A DNA stretch of 34,657 bases from Minisyncoccota bacterium (GCA_018646985.1 JABGTR010000008.1:1-34657), one strand, 5' to 3'. Numbered from the stretch's first letter, positions 1-9,648 are shown. Notes: generated by a model from the sequence alone, not told the origin. Numbers and translations are program-made.

Positions 1-338
1 CTTTGAGAGTAAGTTCTAATCTCTTCTAACTTACCCTGATCCATTAAATCAACTAGTGATCCAAGATCTCCCGCATTCCTACTCAACCTATCCGGAGCCC
101 AAGTTAAAATGCCGTTAAACATGCCTTTATCTATGTCGGTGAGTAGTTGGACAAAAATTAGCCGATTGCCTGATTTTTTAGCTGAATGACTCTCTTGTCT
201 AACTTCAACTATATTTAAATTTTCCCTTTCTACTAACTCCTTCATCTCCTTAATTTGTGAGCCAATCGACATGGTTTGTCGCTCATCTGACTCAGAAGAT
301 TTGCGGGCATATAGGCAATATTTTATTGTTTCAGTCAT
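1..338 (-). CDS. Large serine recombinase (resolvase/invertase N-terminal catalytic domain), truncated by the left window edge
   Basis: Reverse complement from ATG at 338 reads MTETIKYCLYARKSSESDERQTMSIGSQIKEMKELVERENLNIVEVRQESHSAKKSGNRLIFVQLLTDIDKGMFNGILTWAPDRLSRNAGDLGSLVDLMDQGKLEEIRTYSQ. The YARKSS catalytic-serine motif and the 'ILTWAPDRLSRN' motif are typical of large serine recombinases. Not in the ORF track because there is no stop inside the window. Confidence 0.9.
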   Translation of the reverse strand, partial: MTETIKYCLYARKSSESDERQTMSIGSQIKEMKELVERENLNIVEVRQESHSAKKSGNRLIFVQLLTDIDKGMFNGILTWAPDRLSRNAGDLGSLVDLMDQGKLEEIRTYSQ

Positions 339-384
339 CTTATTCCTTTCTCAAGGACTAAGGTACCGTAATGGGTCAGGAAGT

Positions 385-654
385 CTAGTCGGAAGAACTA
401 ATAGTATCCATAACATACTGCAGGGAGTTGTTCTTAAAATTGAGTGGGATGTTATTAACTCCATCAGACATACTGTCTACAAACATAGAATGATTTGATT
501 TAATTGCATTGGGAATAAATTTGTCGTCATAAAACTTTTTAATATCCTTATCCTTAACAAATAGCATTTTGAATAGCTTCAGACACTCTAAGTCTTCAAC
601 ATCAATCATTTCTTCTAGATAGAAATTTAGAACCAGAGCATTATTCAACCCCAC
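385..654 (-). CDS. Hypothetical 89-aa protein immediately upstream of, and co-oriented with, the serine recombinase
   Basis: Open ORF on the recombinase strand, 46 nt upstream of its ATG; acidic/lysine-rich composition plausible for a real small protein; no family recognised. Confidence 0.4.
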   Translation of the reverse strand: MGLNNALVLNFYLEEMIDVEDLECLKLFKMLFVKDKDIKKFYDDKFIPNAIKSNHSMFVDSMSDGVNNIPLNFKNNSLQYVMDTISSSD

Positions 655-724
655 TAAGAGTCTCCCTAGAACATTAGTGAGTTATAATCACCTCTACAAA
701 GGTCTTGTGGCTATGGGACACGTT

Positions 725-748
725 GGTTCCAGACCCACATGCTCCGCA
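725..748 (+). repeat. tRNA-Ser 3'-end-like site #1 (21-nt class): gGTTCCAGACCCACATGCTCCGca
   Basis: GTTC...CTCCG spacing of 21 nt, identical to the real tRNA-Ser T-arm/acceptor geometry; 18/21 identical to site #6. Confidence 0.7.
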
Positions 749-879
749 GTAACGTAAAAATTCTGGTAGACCCATCCTTTTTACTATTATAGATTGATGG
801 TGCTCACTAAATATTCCCTAAGTTCAATGATTTTCAGTTTTGGAGCCTAGATAAAAAAACTTAACTTAGATAGTATATA

Positions 880-3564
880 GTGATGAAAAATAAGTCGTAT
901 CACGATTTATCAACTGCAAATACTCTTGAATCTCTAGGTACATCCACCAAAGGCCTCTCCAGTGCAGAAGCTGGTTTACGCTCAAAAAAATTTGGTTTAA
1001 ATAACCTCCCACAAGAAAAAAAACTATCAGCCACTTGGCTCTTTTTTCAGCAATTTAATAATCCACTTATATATGTATTACTTTTTGCTTTAATCCTTAG
1101 TTTTGCAACAGCTCATTTTGTAGATGGCTGGATAGTTTTGGTGGTAATCCTTGTCAGCGGAGTAGTTGGGTTTTTACAAGAATACAAAGCTGATAAAGCA
1201 CTCGCTCATCTTAGTGAGATGGTAAAGTACAAAACAAGAGTGGTGAGAAATGGTGAAGAGGTTGTAGTAGATCAAGAAAAAATAGTACCAGGAGACATTA
1301 TTGTTTTATCGCCTGGTGACAAGATTCCTGCTGATTCAAGATTACTGGAGGCACAAAATCTTGAGATAATTGAAGCAGCCCTAACAGGAGAGTCTTTTCC
1401 TTCTAAAAAATCTACAACTATTTTATCACAAAACACCTCCCTAGCCGATAGAAAAAATATGGTTTTTATGGGAACTGTGGTAGCCAGAGGAAAAGCAAAG
1501 GCGGTTGTGGTGGCTACAGGCATACACACCGAGTTGGGTCACGTTGCAAACCTAGTAAAAGAAGTAAAGAGTGGACAAACTCCCCTGCAAAAACAACTTG
1601 CTGACTTTGGAAAAACAATGGGCTTGATATTAGTTGGAGTAAATATTCTTATCTTTGGCATTGGGATTTTAACAGGTAAACCTCTCTTTGAGATGCTCAT
1701 GACTTCAGTGGCGGTAGTTGTTTCGGCCGTGCCAGAGGGATTGCTGCCCGCGATGACTGTAGTATTAGCAATTGGCACACAGAAACTTGCCAAGCGCAAG
1801 GGTTTGGTCAGAAAAATGGTGGCCGCAGAAACATTGGGTTCAGTGTCTGTAATCTGTACTGATAAAACAGGAACCATCACTAAAGGAGAGATGAGAGTGG
1901 CAGAGATCATTACTGAAAAAACAAAAGTCTCTCATGATGGAGACTCTTTTTCTTCAACCATTCAACCTGATGGAGAAGCCAGTCATGTTATTGCCCTGAA
2001 AATAGGATTGCTTTGTAATAACGCAATAATTGAAAACCCTGAAGATAATCTCAGTGAATGGACTATTGTTGGTGATGCGACAGAAAAGGCTCTTCTCTTA
2101 GCAGCGCGTTCCGCTGGATTAAAAAAAGAGATGTGGGAAGATGATGAGCCCAGAATTGCCGAGGTTCCTTTTGACTCGGAGTATAAGTTTATGGCGACTC
2201 TACATGAACAGAAAAAAGGCTGTGCGCTTTACGCTAAGGGAGCTCCAGAAAAAATATTATCCCTCTCATCTCACGTAGATGTTGAGGGAATTAAAACAAA
2301 ATTAAGTAACGATAAAAAAAATAAAATTCTTAAACAACATCAACACCTAACTAGTAAGGGCTTGCGAGTACTAGCAGTTGCATATCAACTTGAAGATGAT
2401 CCAGTAGAATCTAGTAAATTTTCTAGGGATAAGGTTAACAATCTAGTGTTTGTGGGGTTAATAGCATTAAAAGACCCAATAAGACCAGAGATTAAGCGCA
2501 CAATTGCACAATGCGTTAGAGCTGGAATTAAACCAATTGTCATTACGGGTGATCATAAACTAACTACCATGGCAATTGTTGCAGAGGCAGGAATCAAGGT
2601 ATCTGCAGATAGTGTCATAGAGGGCAGTGAATTAGATGAAATAACCGATAAAGAGCTTCAAGATGTGGTAAAAAATGTAACTATATTTGCTCGAGTTGAA
2701 CCAAAGCATAAAATCAGAATAATCACTGCCTTCCAGGCAAACGGCGAGGTAGTAGCAATGGTTGGTGATGGCGTTAATGACTCTCCAGCAATTAAAAAGG
2801 CAGATATAGGCGTTGCTGTTGGATCAGGTACCGACGTGGCTAAAGAAACTGCTGATCTAGTCTTAATGGATAGTAATTTCAAAACAATTGTCGAAGCAAT
2901 TAAAAGAGGTAGAATTGTTTTTAACAATATCCGCAAAGTAGTTTTATATCTAGTCACAGATGCATTCTCTGAGATGATTATTGTTGGCAGCTCAGTGGTG
3001 CTAGGACTACCTCTTCCCATTCTGCCTGTTCAAATACTGTGGATAAAACTAATAGAAGACGCGGCACCCGCCATATCCCTATCTTTTGATGAAATTGAAG
3101 AAGATGTAATGAATGAAGCACCAAGGAAAAAAAACGAGCCAATATTAAATACTGAAATGAAAAAACTAATTGCTTTTTACTCAATTATTATGGATGTGAC
3201 ATTATTTGGTCTGTTCTTTTACTATTGGAAAACAAGCGGAGATCTAGATTATGCAAGGACAATAACTTTTGTGGGACTAGGCTTAGCTTCGCTTTTTTAT
3301 ATCTACTCAGTTCGAGGATTAAAGCTGTCAATTCTACAGATAAATCCATTTTCTAACAAGCTTTTTGCTTCAGCCACAGTAGCGGGAATCTTATTGTTTT
3401 TGGTCGCTCTATATGTGCCATTCTTTAATAAAATTCTTCACACAGTGCCGCTGGGAGTTAATGAGTGGCTGGTGCTTGGGGGATATGCCTTAATGAGTAT
3501 TGTTGTGTACGAGGTAGGAAAAAAACTGACTATTGCTAGAACTAGAACCAGCAGTAGCCACTAG
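880..3564 (+). CDS. Cation-transporting P-type ATPase (Ca2+/PacL-like)
   Basis: DKTGTIT phosphorylation motif, TGES, MVGDGVNDSPAIKKADIGVAVG hinge motif, N-terminal cation ATPase domain, about 10 TM helices. Confidence 0.95.
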   Translation: MMKNKSYHDLSTANTLESLGTSTKGLSSAEAGLRSKKFGLNNLPQEKKLSATWLFFQQFNNPLIYVLLFALILSFATAHFVDGWIVLVVILVSGVVGFLQEYKADKALAHLSEMVKYKTRVVRNGEEVVVDQEKIVPGDIIVLSPGDKIPADSRLLEAQNLEIIEAALTGESFPSKKSTTILSQNTSLADRKNMVFMGTVVARGKAKAVVVATGIHTELGHVANLVKEVKSGQTPLQKQLADFGKTMGLILVGVNILIFGIGILTGKPLFEMLMTSVAVVVSAVPEGLLPAMTVVLAIGTQKLAKRKGLVRKMVAAETLGSVSVICTDKTGTITKGEMRVAEIITEKTKVSHDGDSFSSTIQPDGEASHVIALKIGLLCNNAIIENPEDNLSEWTIVGDATEKALLLAARSAGLKKEMWEDDEPRIAEVPFDSEYKFMATLHEQKKGCALYAKGAPEKILSLSSHVDVEGIKTKLSNDKKNKILKQHQHLTSKGLRVLAVAYQLEDDPVESSKFSRDKVNNLVFVGLIALKDPIRPEIKRTIAQCVRAGIKPIVITGDHKLTTMAIVAEAGIKVSADSVIEGSELDEITDKELQDVVKNVTIFARVEPKHKIRIITAFQANGEVVAMVGDGVNDSPAIKKADIGVAVGSGTDVAKETADLVLMDSNFKTIVEAIKRGRIVFNNIRKVVLYLVTDAFSEMIIVGSSVVLGLPLPILPVQILWIKLIEDAAPAISLSFDEIEEDVMNEAPRKKNEPILNTEMKKLIAFYSIIMDVTLFGLFFYYWKTSGDLDYARTITFVGLGLASLFYIYSVRGLKLSILQINPFSNKLFASATVAGILLFLVALYVPFFNKILHTVPLGVNEWLVLGGYALMSIVVYEVGKKLTIARTRTSSSH

Positions 3565-3680
3565 AATTTTATTCCCCTTTGAAGATTGAAAGTTAATAGT
3601 AAAAAAACTATAATATGTCTTTAATACTTGTTTATTTTAAATATCAATTACTACTTATTTAGTTTGTCTATCTGCATAAC

Positions 3681-5231
3681 ATGCCTGCCAACTTAATTAA
3701 TTCTTTTATTAGAGTAAAAAAAGCCATCTTAAAAGTTTTTCAAGCTGAAGACAACCAGTTTAAAAAAAGTAATCGTCAGACTGTCAACCCAGCTAAACCC
3801 CCAGTTCTCTCAACTAAGCAAAAAAATGAACAAGAGCTAAGGCAACTATTTTCACAAATCTTGATTAAGGAAATCAATAAATCAAAGATAAAAGCAAGTA
3901 ACTTACGGGTGGAAAATTTCTTTATTACCCAAGAAGGGGTGAAGGTATTTTTTCACTGCGTTCAAGACACTCAGATCAAAGTCTATTTGCATCTATTGGA
4001 GCTAGCCCACCCTGATCACGCTTTGTGGAAAAAACCCAAGTTTATCGCCACTGTTGGTAATATAGAAGATGATTGGCAATTCCAACAACTAACTAAAACT
4101 AGTGGCGAATACTTAGCTACTTGGCATTCCTCCACTTTGGGCAATAAAGAGATTAAATACCCAAGACACTTAATTAAAAATGAGATTGAGCTTAAGCACA
4201 AACCTCAAATTTTACACAAACCCACTTCTAACCCCATGCTTGAGCCAAATGCAGCAAACTCATGGGAAGCATTTTGCACTTTTAATCCTGCAGCTATTTA
4301 TGCAGCAAATAAAGTTCACTTGCTATATCGAGCTCAAGGTCATGATTATGTTTCGCAAATCGGATACGCCTGCAGTGAAGACGGTCTGACTATTAATAAA
4401 CGCTTAAACCAACCCGCCTATCGTCCCAATCAAAAATTTGAAGGCGCAACCATGCCCCTGGGAAATCCTGGCAATGACTTTGTTTCTGGAGGTGGCTGTG
4501 GAGGTTGTGAGGATCCACGCGCTACTATTATTAACGACCGTGTTTATATGACTTATGTGGCTTACGATGGCTGGAATCCGCCTCGCATAGCATTAACCTC
4601 AATCACCCTATCAGATTTTTTAGATCATAATTTCTTATGGGAAAAACCAGTTTTAATTTCCAAACCCAATGAAGTTAATAAAAGTGCGGTGATTTTTCCA
4701 GAAAAGATCAATAATAAATATGTCATTATGCATCGTGTTTTCCCCAACATCTTAATTGACTTTGTAGATGATTTAAATTTTGATGGCTACACATATCTCA
4801 GGGGTGAGCATAAAATTTCTCCTCGCTCCCAAGAGTGGTGGGACAGCCGAAAAATTGGCGCTGGTGCTCCGCCATTAAAGACCCAAGACGGATGGCTATT
4901 AATTTACCAGGCAGTTGATGATAAGGATGCTAGTGAATATAAGGTTGGTGCGATGCTACTTGATCTGAATGATCCAACCAAAGTACTATATCGTTCTACT
5001 AAACCAATCCTAGAGCCTCGCGAAAAATATGAAAATTACGGCTTTAAAGCTGGGGTGGTTTATCCATGTGGAGCTGTAATTAAAGACAACACCCTATTTG
5101 TTTACTACGGCGGAGCTGACTCATGTGTTTGTGTGGCAACCGTACCACTGAAGCAGTTTTTGGGCAATCTTAAAGCTACTGGAATCACTCACCTTAAACC
5201 TAGTATGCTGGGATTAGGAATAACACAGTAG
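3681..5231 (+). CDS. Glycoside hydrolase family 130 protein (mannoside phosphorylase-like) with an N-terminal extension
   Basis: GCGGCEDPRATIINDRVYMTYVAYDGWNPPRIAL, KSAVIFPEKINNKYVIMHR, and repeated beta-propeller blades typical of GH130. Confidence 0.85.
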   Translation: MPANLINSFIRVKKAILKVFQAEDNQFKKSNRQTVNPAKPPVLSTKQKNEQELRQLFSQILIKEINKSKIKASNLRVENFFITQEGVKVFFHCVQDTQIKVYLHLLELAHPDHALWKKPKFIATVGNIEDDWQFQQLTKTSGEYLATWHSSTLGNKEIKYPRHLIKNEIELKHKPQILHKPTSNPMLEPNAANSWEAFCTFNPAAIYAANKVHLLYRAQGHDYVSQIGYACSEDGLTINKRLNQPAYRPNQKFEGATMPLGNPGNDFVSGGGCGGCEDPRATIINDRVYMTYVAYDGWNPPRIALTSITLSDFLDHNFLWEKPVLISKPNEVNKSAVIFPEKINNKYVIMHRVFPNILIDFVDDLNFDGYTYLRGEHKISPRSQEWWDSRKIGAGAPPLKTQDGWLLIYQAVDDKDASEYKVGAMLLDLNDPTKVLYRSTKPILEPREKYENYGFKAGVVYPCGAVIKDNTLFVYYGGADSCVCVATVPLKQFLGNLKATGITHLKPSMLGLGITQ

Positions 5232-5245
5232 AAAGTATTAATAAT

Positions 5246-7192
5246 TTGGACTCTAAAACTATGACTAATATTACCGTCACTCGCTCTTCGCACAACCCTC
5301 TACTTAAGCCCAGCCCAGAATTGCCGTGGGAAGCAGCAGCTACATTTAACCCTTCAGTTTTGGTTGAAAATAATCAATATCATATGGTTTATCGAGCTTT
5401 ATCGGCTCAGCAAAATTATGAAGGCCAAATTTTTAATCTATCAACCATCGGTCTAACCACTAGTAGTGATGGAACAGAGTTTAATTCAAGCCCACACAAA
5501 CAATTCATTGTTCCTAGTGAGGTTTTTGATCACTATGGCTGTGAAGACCCACGTCTAACAAAAATCGATGACGAGTATTTTATTTGCTACACCGGTCTAT
5601 CTGCCTGGCCACCAAATGCTAAGAGCATTAAGGTAGCCATAGCTATTAGCAATGATCTTAAAATTATTAAAAAAAAGCATTTAGTGACACCATTTAATGC
5701 CAAAGCCATGGCATTGTTTCCAGAGAAAATTAATGGTCAATATGTAGCTGTTCTTACAGTTAACACTGATCAACCACCGGCCCATATTGCCATTGCCAGA
5801 TTTGATTACAAAGAGCAAATCTGGGATCCAGATTTTTGGCGCGATTGGTATCTTCACCTAGAAGATCATATTTTATGGTTGCCTCGTTTTAATACTGATC
5901 ACGTAGAAGTTGGAGCGGTGCCAGTTAAAACTGATAAGGGCTGGGTTTTGATTTATTCTCATATTCAAAACTACCTACAACCAGAAAAAAGAATTTTTGG
6001 GATTGAAGCTGCCTTATTGGATGTCTCTGATCCACAAAAAATTATTGGCCGGACTAGCAAACCTCTCTTACAACCAGTCTTAAAATACGAGCTGGAGGGT
6101 ATGGTTGAAAATGTTATCTTTCCCTCTGGAGCAGCTATCGTAGGTGATGAGTTTAAAATTTATTATGGAGCAGCTGATACAGTAGGTGCTGAGGCGAGTG
6201 TTAGATTAGATGTCTTTCTAAGTTTACTAAAAAATAGTGATACTAAAGGAATACTTAAGTTTAATAAATTTAAAGACAACCCCATCCTATCTCCACACGA
6301 AGACCAGCCATGGCAAGCTCAGGCTGTATTTAATAGCGCTGCACTTTATGAGAATGACCAATTTTATTTACTTTTTAGAGCCATGTCTTGGGATAATACT
6401 TCTACCATTGGCTGTGCTGTCAGTGATGATGGTTTCAACTTTACTCAATTAGCCAATGATCCTATTTATGTGCCAAGGATGGAGTTTGAGAGTAAATATA
6501 GGCCAAATGCTTTTTCAGGATGTGAGGATCCACGCCTTACAAAATTTGGCGATCGTATTTACATGTTTTATACTGCCTATGACGGACAGCGCCCACCTCG
6601 AGTAGCATTGACATCAATTAAAGAATCAGACTTCTTTGCTCACAATTGGCTATGGAAAGAGCCTATTTTGATCTCCAATCCAAAAATAGATAATAAAAAT
6701 GCTTGCTTATTTCCTGAAAAAATTAACGATAAATTTGTTGTATTGCACCGTACCGCTGGCCATGAGATAGCTATTGATTTTATAAATGAGCTATCAGACC
6801 TCAATCAAGAAAATATTTTATTAGAAAAAGAAGCGGCAATTAGCCCCAATCCAGATGGGTGGGACAGCGCAAAAATTGGTATTGCTGGTCCACCAATTAA
6901 AACAGAGAAAGGCTGGTTATTAATTTATCATGGGGTAAGTAGGTTTGATAAAAACTATCGATTAGGTTACATGATCCTTGACTTGGAAGATCCCTTTCAT
7001 GTTTTATATCGCAGTTCGTATCCGATTTTAGAACCACAAATGGAGTTTGAGAAAAAAGGCATTATTGATAATGTAGTTTTTTCTTGCGGTGCTGTTGAAA
7101 AAGATGGCTTATTCTACCTTTATTATGGTGGTGCTGACAAAGTTATGTGCGTAGCAACAATGGAAATTAAAAAGCTGCTGGATGTAGTTTAA
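5246..7192 (+). CDS. Tandem two-domain GH130 protein
   Basis: Two consecutive GH130 domains: first with YGCEDPRLTKIDDEYFICYTGLSAWPP, second with SGCEDPRLTKFGDRIYMFYTAYDGQRPPRVAL; each is followed by an 'LFPEKIN' and a 'GWLLIY'-type segment. Confidence 0.85.
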   Translation: MDSKTMTNITVTRSSHNPLLKPSPELPWEAAATFNPSVLVENNQYHMVYRALSAQQNYEGQIFNLSTIGLTTSSDGTEFNSSPHKQFIVPSEVFDHYGCEDPRLTKIDDEYFICYTGLSAWPPNAKSIKVAIAISNDLKIIKKKHLVTPFNAKAMALFPEKINGQYVAVLTVNTDQPPAHIAIARFDYKEQIWDPDFWRDWYLHLEDHILWLPRFNTDHVEVGAVPVKTDKGWVLIYSHIQNYLQPEKRIFGIEAALLDVSDPQKIIGRTSKPLLQPVLKYELEGMVENVIFPSGAAIVGDEFKIYYGAADTVGAEASVRLDVFLSLLKNSDTKGILKFNKFKDNPILSPHEDQPWQAQAVFNSAALYENDQFYLLFRAMSWDNTSTIGCAVSDDGFNFTQLANDPIYVPRMEFESKYRPNAFSGCEDPRLTKFGDRIYMFYTAYDGQRPPRVALTSIKESDFFAHNWLWKEPILISNPKIDNKNACLFPEKINDKFVVLHRTAGHEIAIDFINELSDLNQENILLEKEAAISPNPDGWDSAKIGIAGPPIKTEKGWLLIYHGVSRFDKNYRLGYMILDLEDPFHVLYRSSYPILEPQMEFEKKGIIDNVVFSCGAVEKDGLFYLYYGGADKVMCVATMEIKKLLDVV

Positions 7193-7320
7193 TAAATTTC
7201 TGCTCATCATAATCTAAAAAAACAATGTTGTTTAGTAGAATGACACAATCAGAGCTTCGCAACAGCTTAAATGTAAGCTAAAATGGCTCAAAACCTATAG
7301 CAACTAGAGGTAAGTATGGT

Positions 7321-7346
7321 GTGGGTTCGAATCCCTCCACCTCCGC
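7321..7346 (+). repeat. tRNA-Ser 3'-end copy, site #2 (21-nt class): GTGGGTTCGAATCCCTCCACCTCCGC
   Basis: 26 nt exactly identical to the 3' end of tRNA-Ser(GGA) at 16541-16566; no tRNA 5' half precedes it. Confidence 0.95.
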
Positions 7347-7392
7347 AAGGCGGTATGAGCAATATAATAACAAACTTAGATTAGTATGTTTT

Positions 7393-9123
7393 TTAGTCTT
7401 TAACAAATGAAAAAGTAGATAAAATTTCATCTAACTCTTCGTATCCAACTTGATAAGTGTCAATTTTTATATACTCTGTATCATTTTTGGGTATATAAAT
7501 ATCTATGTCACTAAACATTCCTGGAGGATTAACTATCACTGCATTTAATTTGGCAATAGTAGTGTAGGGTTTTGCTTCTTCAACTCCTTCTGAGATTAAA
7601 AAATCAAGTAAAGGCTGTTCTTTTGATTTAACTTTTTTTGAAAAAGATAAATATCCACTAGTACAAATTGGACCACCAGTTTCCGTATAACATTCCTCAG
7701 GCAGATTTATTTTCTCTCCATCAAAGCTCCATTCTTGAGGATATTTTAAAGAGAAGCCTAGCTGGCTATTCTTTAACTCTTTCCAATTTATTGTTGAAGT
7801 CAAGAATTTTATACTCGATAAAATCTGTTCTCCATCGGAGTAATCACTAATCTCTTTATGATGAACTTCAAATAAATATATATAGCCATCTTTACTAACA
7901 ACACTCATCTTGAATGATGTGCCACTCTCTTCACTATATGCGGACACCTCTGCGTAGTAAGCATCTCTCCCTGCAACTATTGAAGAAGAAATATTTTCAA
8001 CTACCACTTTTCTACTCCACAGATTATTTTGAATATCAAAACCAATATTTTCCCACCAATCTTTTGCTGATAAATCAGACTTATAAATAAAAGCTCTAAA
8101 AGATGAAGAGCTGGTATTTGGTTTTGCTACGCTGATTTCTACCAAAGCATCTCTATTATTTTCATCACTTTCAAAAATCTGATAACCTTCAGCTATTGGA
8201 TAATCAAATGAAAAGCCATACTCTTCATTAATGTAATTTTTGTAAACCTGATCTGATTGATTTACCTCAATTGATTCAAATATCTCATTCATGGCACCAC
8301 TTGGTAAAGGTTCCTGCCCTCCATGAAAGACATATAGATTTTTATTAAACTCAACCATATAGCGTGGAATTGAACCTGGCCCTCCTTCTTCTGAGTAACA
8401 ACTGTCAGGTTTAAAATCAACTACACTCACATTCTTATTTTCAAGTGAGACTGGTTTAGAATACTCTCTCTTTAAAGTCCATCCAGCTCCCTTACTCTCA
8501 CAAAAATCTAAAGTATCGCTGTTGTAGTTAGCGATATATTCTTCTGCAGACATTTCTGAATTTAAAGATGTAATTTTACAAATATTTAAGCCACCAGCTA
8601 AATAAATATGATTACTATTGTCACCACCAGACACTGCCTTTTCCCAGACTGGCTCATAGTATTGGCTAGTGAAATAACCATTGCCAATTTTTACACAATC
8701 ATCAACTAAGGGGTCAGCTTCGGCAGTTTCTGAAGAAGTAAAGCCGTGACAACCTTCAAATCCATTGCAGTATGGAACTCTCAATTTAAAGTCAGACAAA
8801 ACAACCTCTTCCCAAGGGCTAAAAGCTTCCACCCAAATTGAACTATTTTCCTTAAAATCTTCAGAAAGTAGCTCCTCTAATACAGAGCCTTGAGTTTCTG
8901 TTCTATCAAAACCAACAGGTTCATTATTTACTTGAGTAGAAAAGAAAGAAACAATAATAATCAAAGCTAAAGAAATCAGTGTCCCCACCAAAAGACTTTT
9001 CTTATTAATTCTCAGAAAAGATCTGTTAACAACAGGTTCTTGATCTATATCTATTTGAGTGTCTATAGCTTCACTCTTCTGATCTAGATTATTATTTTTA
9101 TCTTCTTGAGGATTTAGCGTCAT
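7393..9123 (-). CDS. Membrane-anchored hypothetical protein with repeated PsbP-like segments
   Basis: N-terminal TM helix (SLLVGTLISLALIIIVSFFS) and repeated 'EYGFSFDYP'/'QLGFSLKYPQEWSF' motifs. Confidence 0.7.
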   Translation of the reverse strand: MTLNPQEDKNNNLDQKSEAIDTQIDIDQEPVVNRSFLRINKKSLLVGTLISLALIIIVSFFSTQVNNEPVGFDRTETQGSVLEELLSEDFKENSSIWVEAFSPWEEVVLSDFKLRVPYCNGFEGCHGFTSSETAEADPLVDDCVKIGNGYFTSQYYEPVWEKAVSGGDNSNHIYLAGGLNICKITSLNSEMSAEEYIANYNSDTLDFCESKGAGWTLKREYSKPVSLENKNVSVVDFKPDSCYSEEGGPGSIPRYMVEFNKNLYVFHGGQEPLPSGAMNEIFESIEVNQSDQVYKNYINEEYGFSFDYPIAEGYQIFESDENNRDALVEISVAKPNTSSSSFRAFIYKSDLSAKDWWENIGFDIQNNLWSRKVVVENISSSIVAGRDAYYAEVSAYSEESGTSFKMSVVSKDGYIYLFEVHHKEISDYSDGEQILSSIKFLTSTINWKELKNSQLGFSLKYPQEWSFDGEKINLPEECYTETGGPICTSGYLSFSKKVKSKEQPLLDFLISEGVEEAKPYTTIAKLNAVIVNPPGMFSDIDIYIPKNDTEYIKIDTYQVGYEELDEILSTFSFVKD

Positions 9124-9293
9124 ATCTTTTTATTGTATATGAAGTAAAATTTGTAAACAAGCTTGCACAGACTAACTTACAGAGCTCATGTTTTGTAAGA
9201 TTTCAAATGTAATCTAAAAAAGCGGTTTAGTTTTAGACTATGTTAAAGGTAAGTGAGATTAACTGCTAAAATAGGATCAGGAGTGATCAAGAA

Positions 9294-9324
9294 GTAGGTT
9301 CTAACTTAATCTCAGGTCCTCCGC
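9294..9324 (+). repeat. tRNA-Ser 3'-end-like site #3 (26-nt class): gtagGTTCTAACTTAATCTCAGGTCCTCCGc
   Basis: GTTCTAA...CTCCGCA with 26-nt spacing, intergenic, + strand. Confidence 0.55.
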
Positions 9325-9393
9325 AACCAAGAATTGGAATTTAAATTCTAATTAAGTTACAATAAGTTTAGTTATTTAATTGGAGACAAAACT

Positions 9394-9591
9394 ATGAATG
9401 TTGATAAAAAAACCACAAAGGTAGCTTTAGTTTCTCTGGCTATAGCTTTAGTTTGGTCTACCCCATCTATCAAGGCAGTTTCAATTGGAACATCTACTCC
9501 TACAGAGACAGTAATTAGCGTATTGATTCGTACTGTAATAGTTTTTGCCTTTGTAAGACTTGTCCTATCTATTGCTGGCAAGAAAAAATAA
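9394..9591 (+). CDS. 65-aa small membrane protein
   Basis: Two hydrophobic segments (VALVSLAIALVWSTPSIKAV; VISVLIRTVIVFAFVRLVLSIAG), basic tail KKK; the only plausible gene between two repeat sites. Confidence 0.6.
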   Translation: MNVDKKTTKVALVSLAIALVWSTPSIKAVSIGTSTPTETVISVLIRTVIVFAFVRLVLSIAGKKK

Positions 9592-9614
9592 GCAATCCAC
9601 TTTTCTCAAATAAA

Positions 9615-9642
9615 GTTCCAAGATCGTCCCACGCTCCCCGCA
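9615..9642 (+). repeat. tRNA-Ser 3'-end-like site #4 (26-nt class): GTTCCAAGATCGTCCCACGCTCCCCGCA
   Basis: 22/28 identical to site #5, same 26-nt spacing, intergenic. Confidence 0.6.
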
Positions 9643-9648
9643 AAAAAA

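Noticed and set aside
271-498. 75-aa + strand ORF
   Set aside because: Antisense to the well-supported serine recombinase and its upstream region; no recognisable protein.
9372-9581. 69-aa minus-strand ORF antisense to the 65-aa protein
   Set aside because: Mirror ORF of the same segment; the + strand product has a more coherent start and membrane topology.
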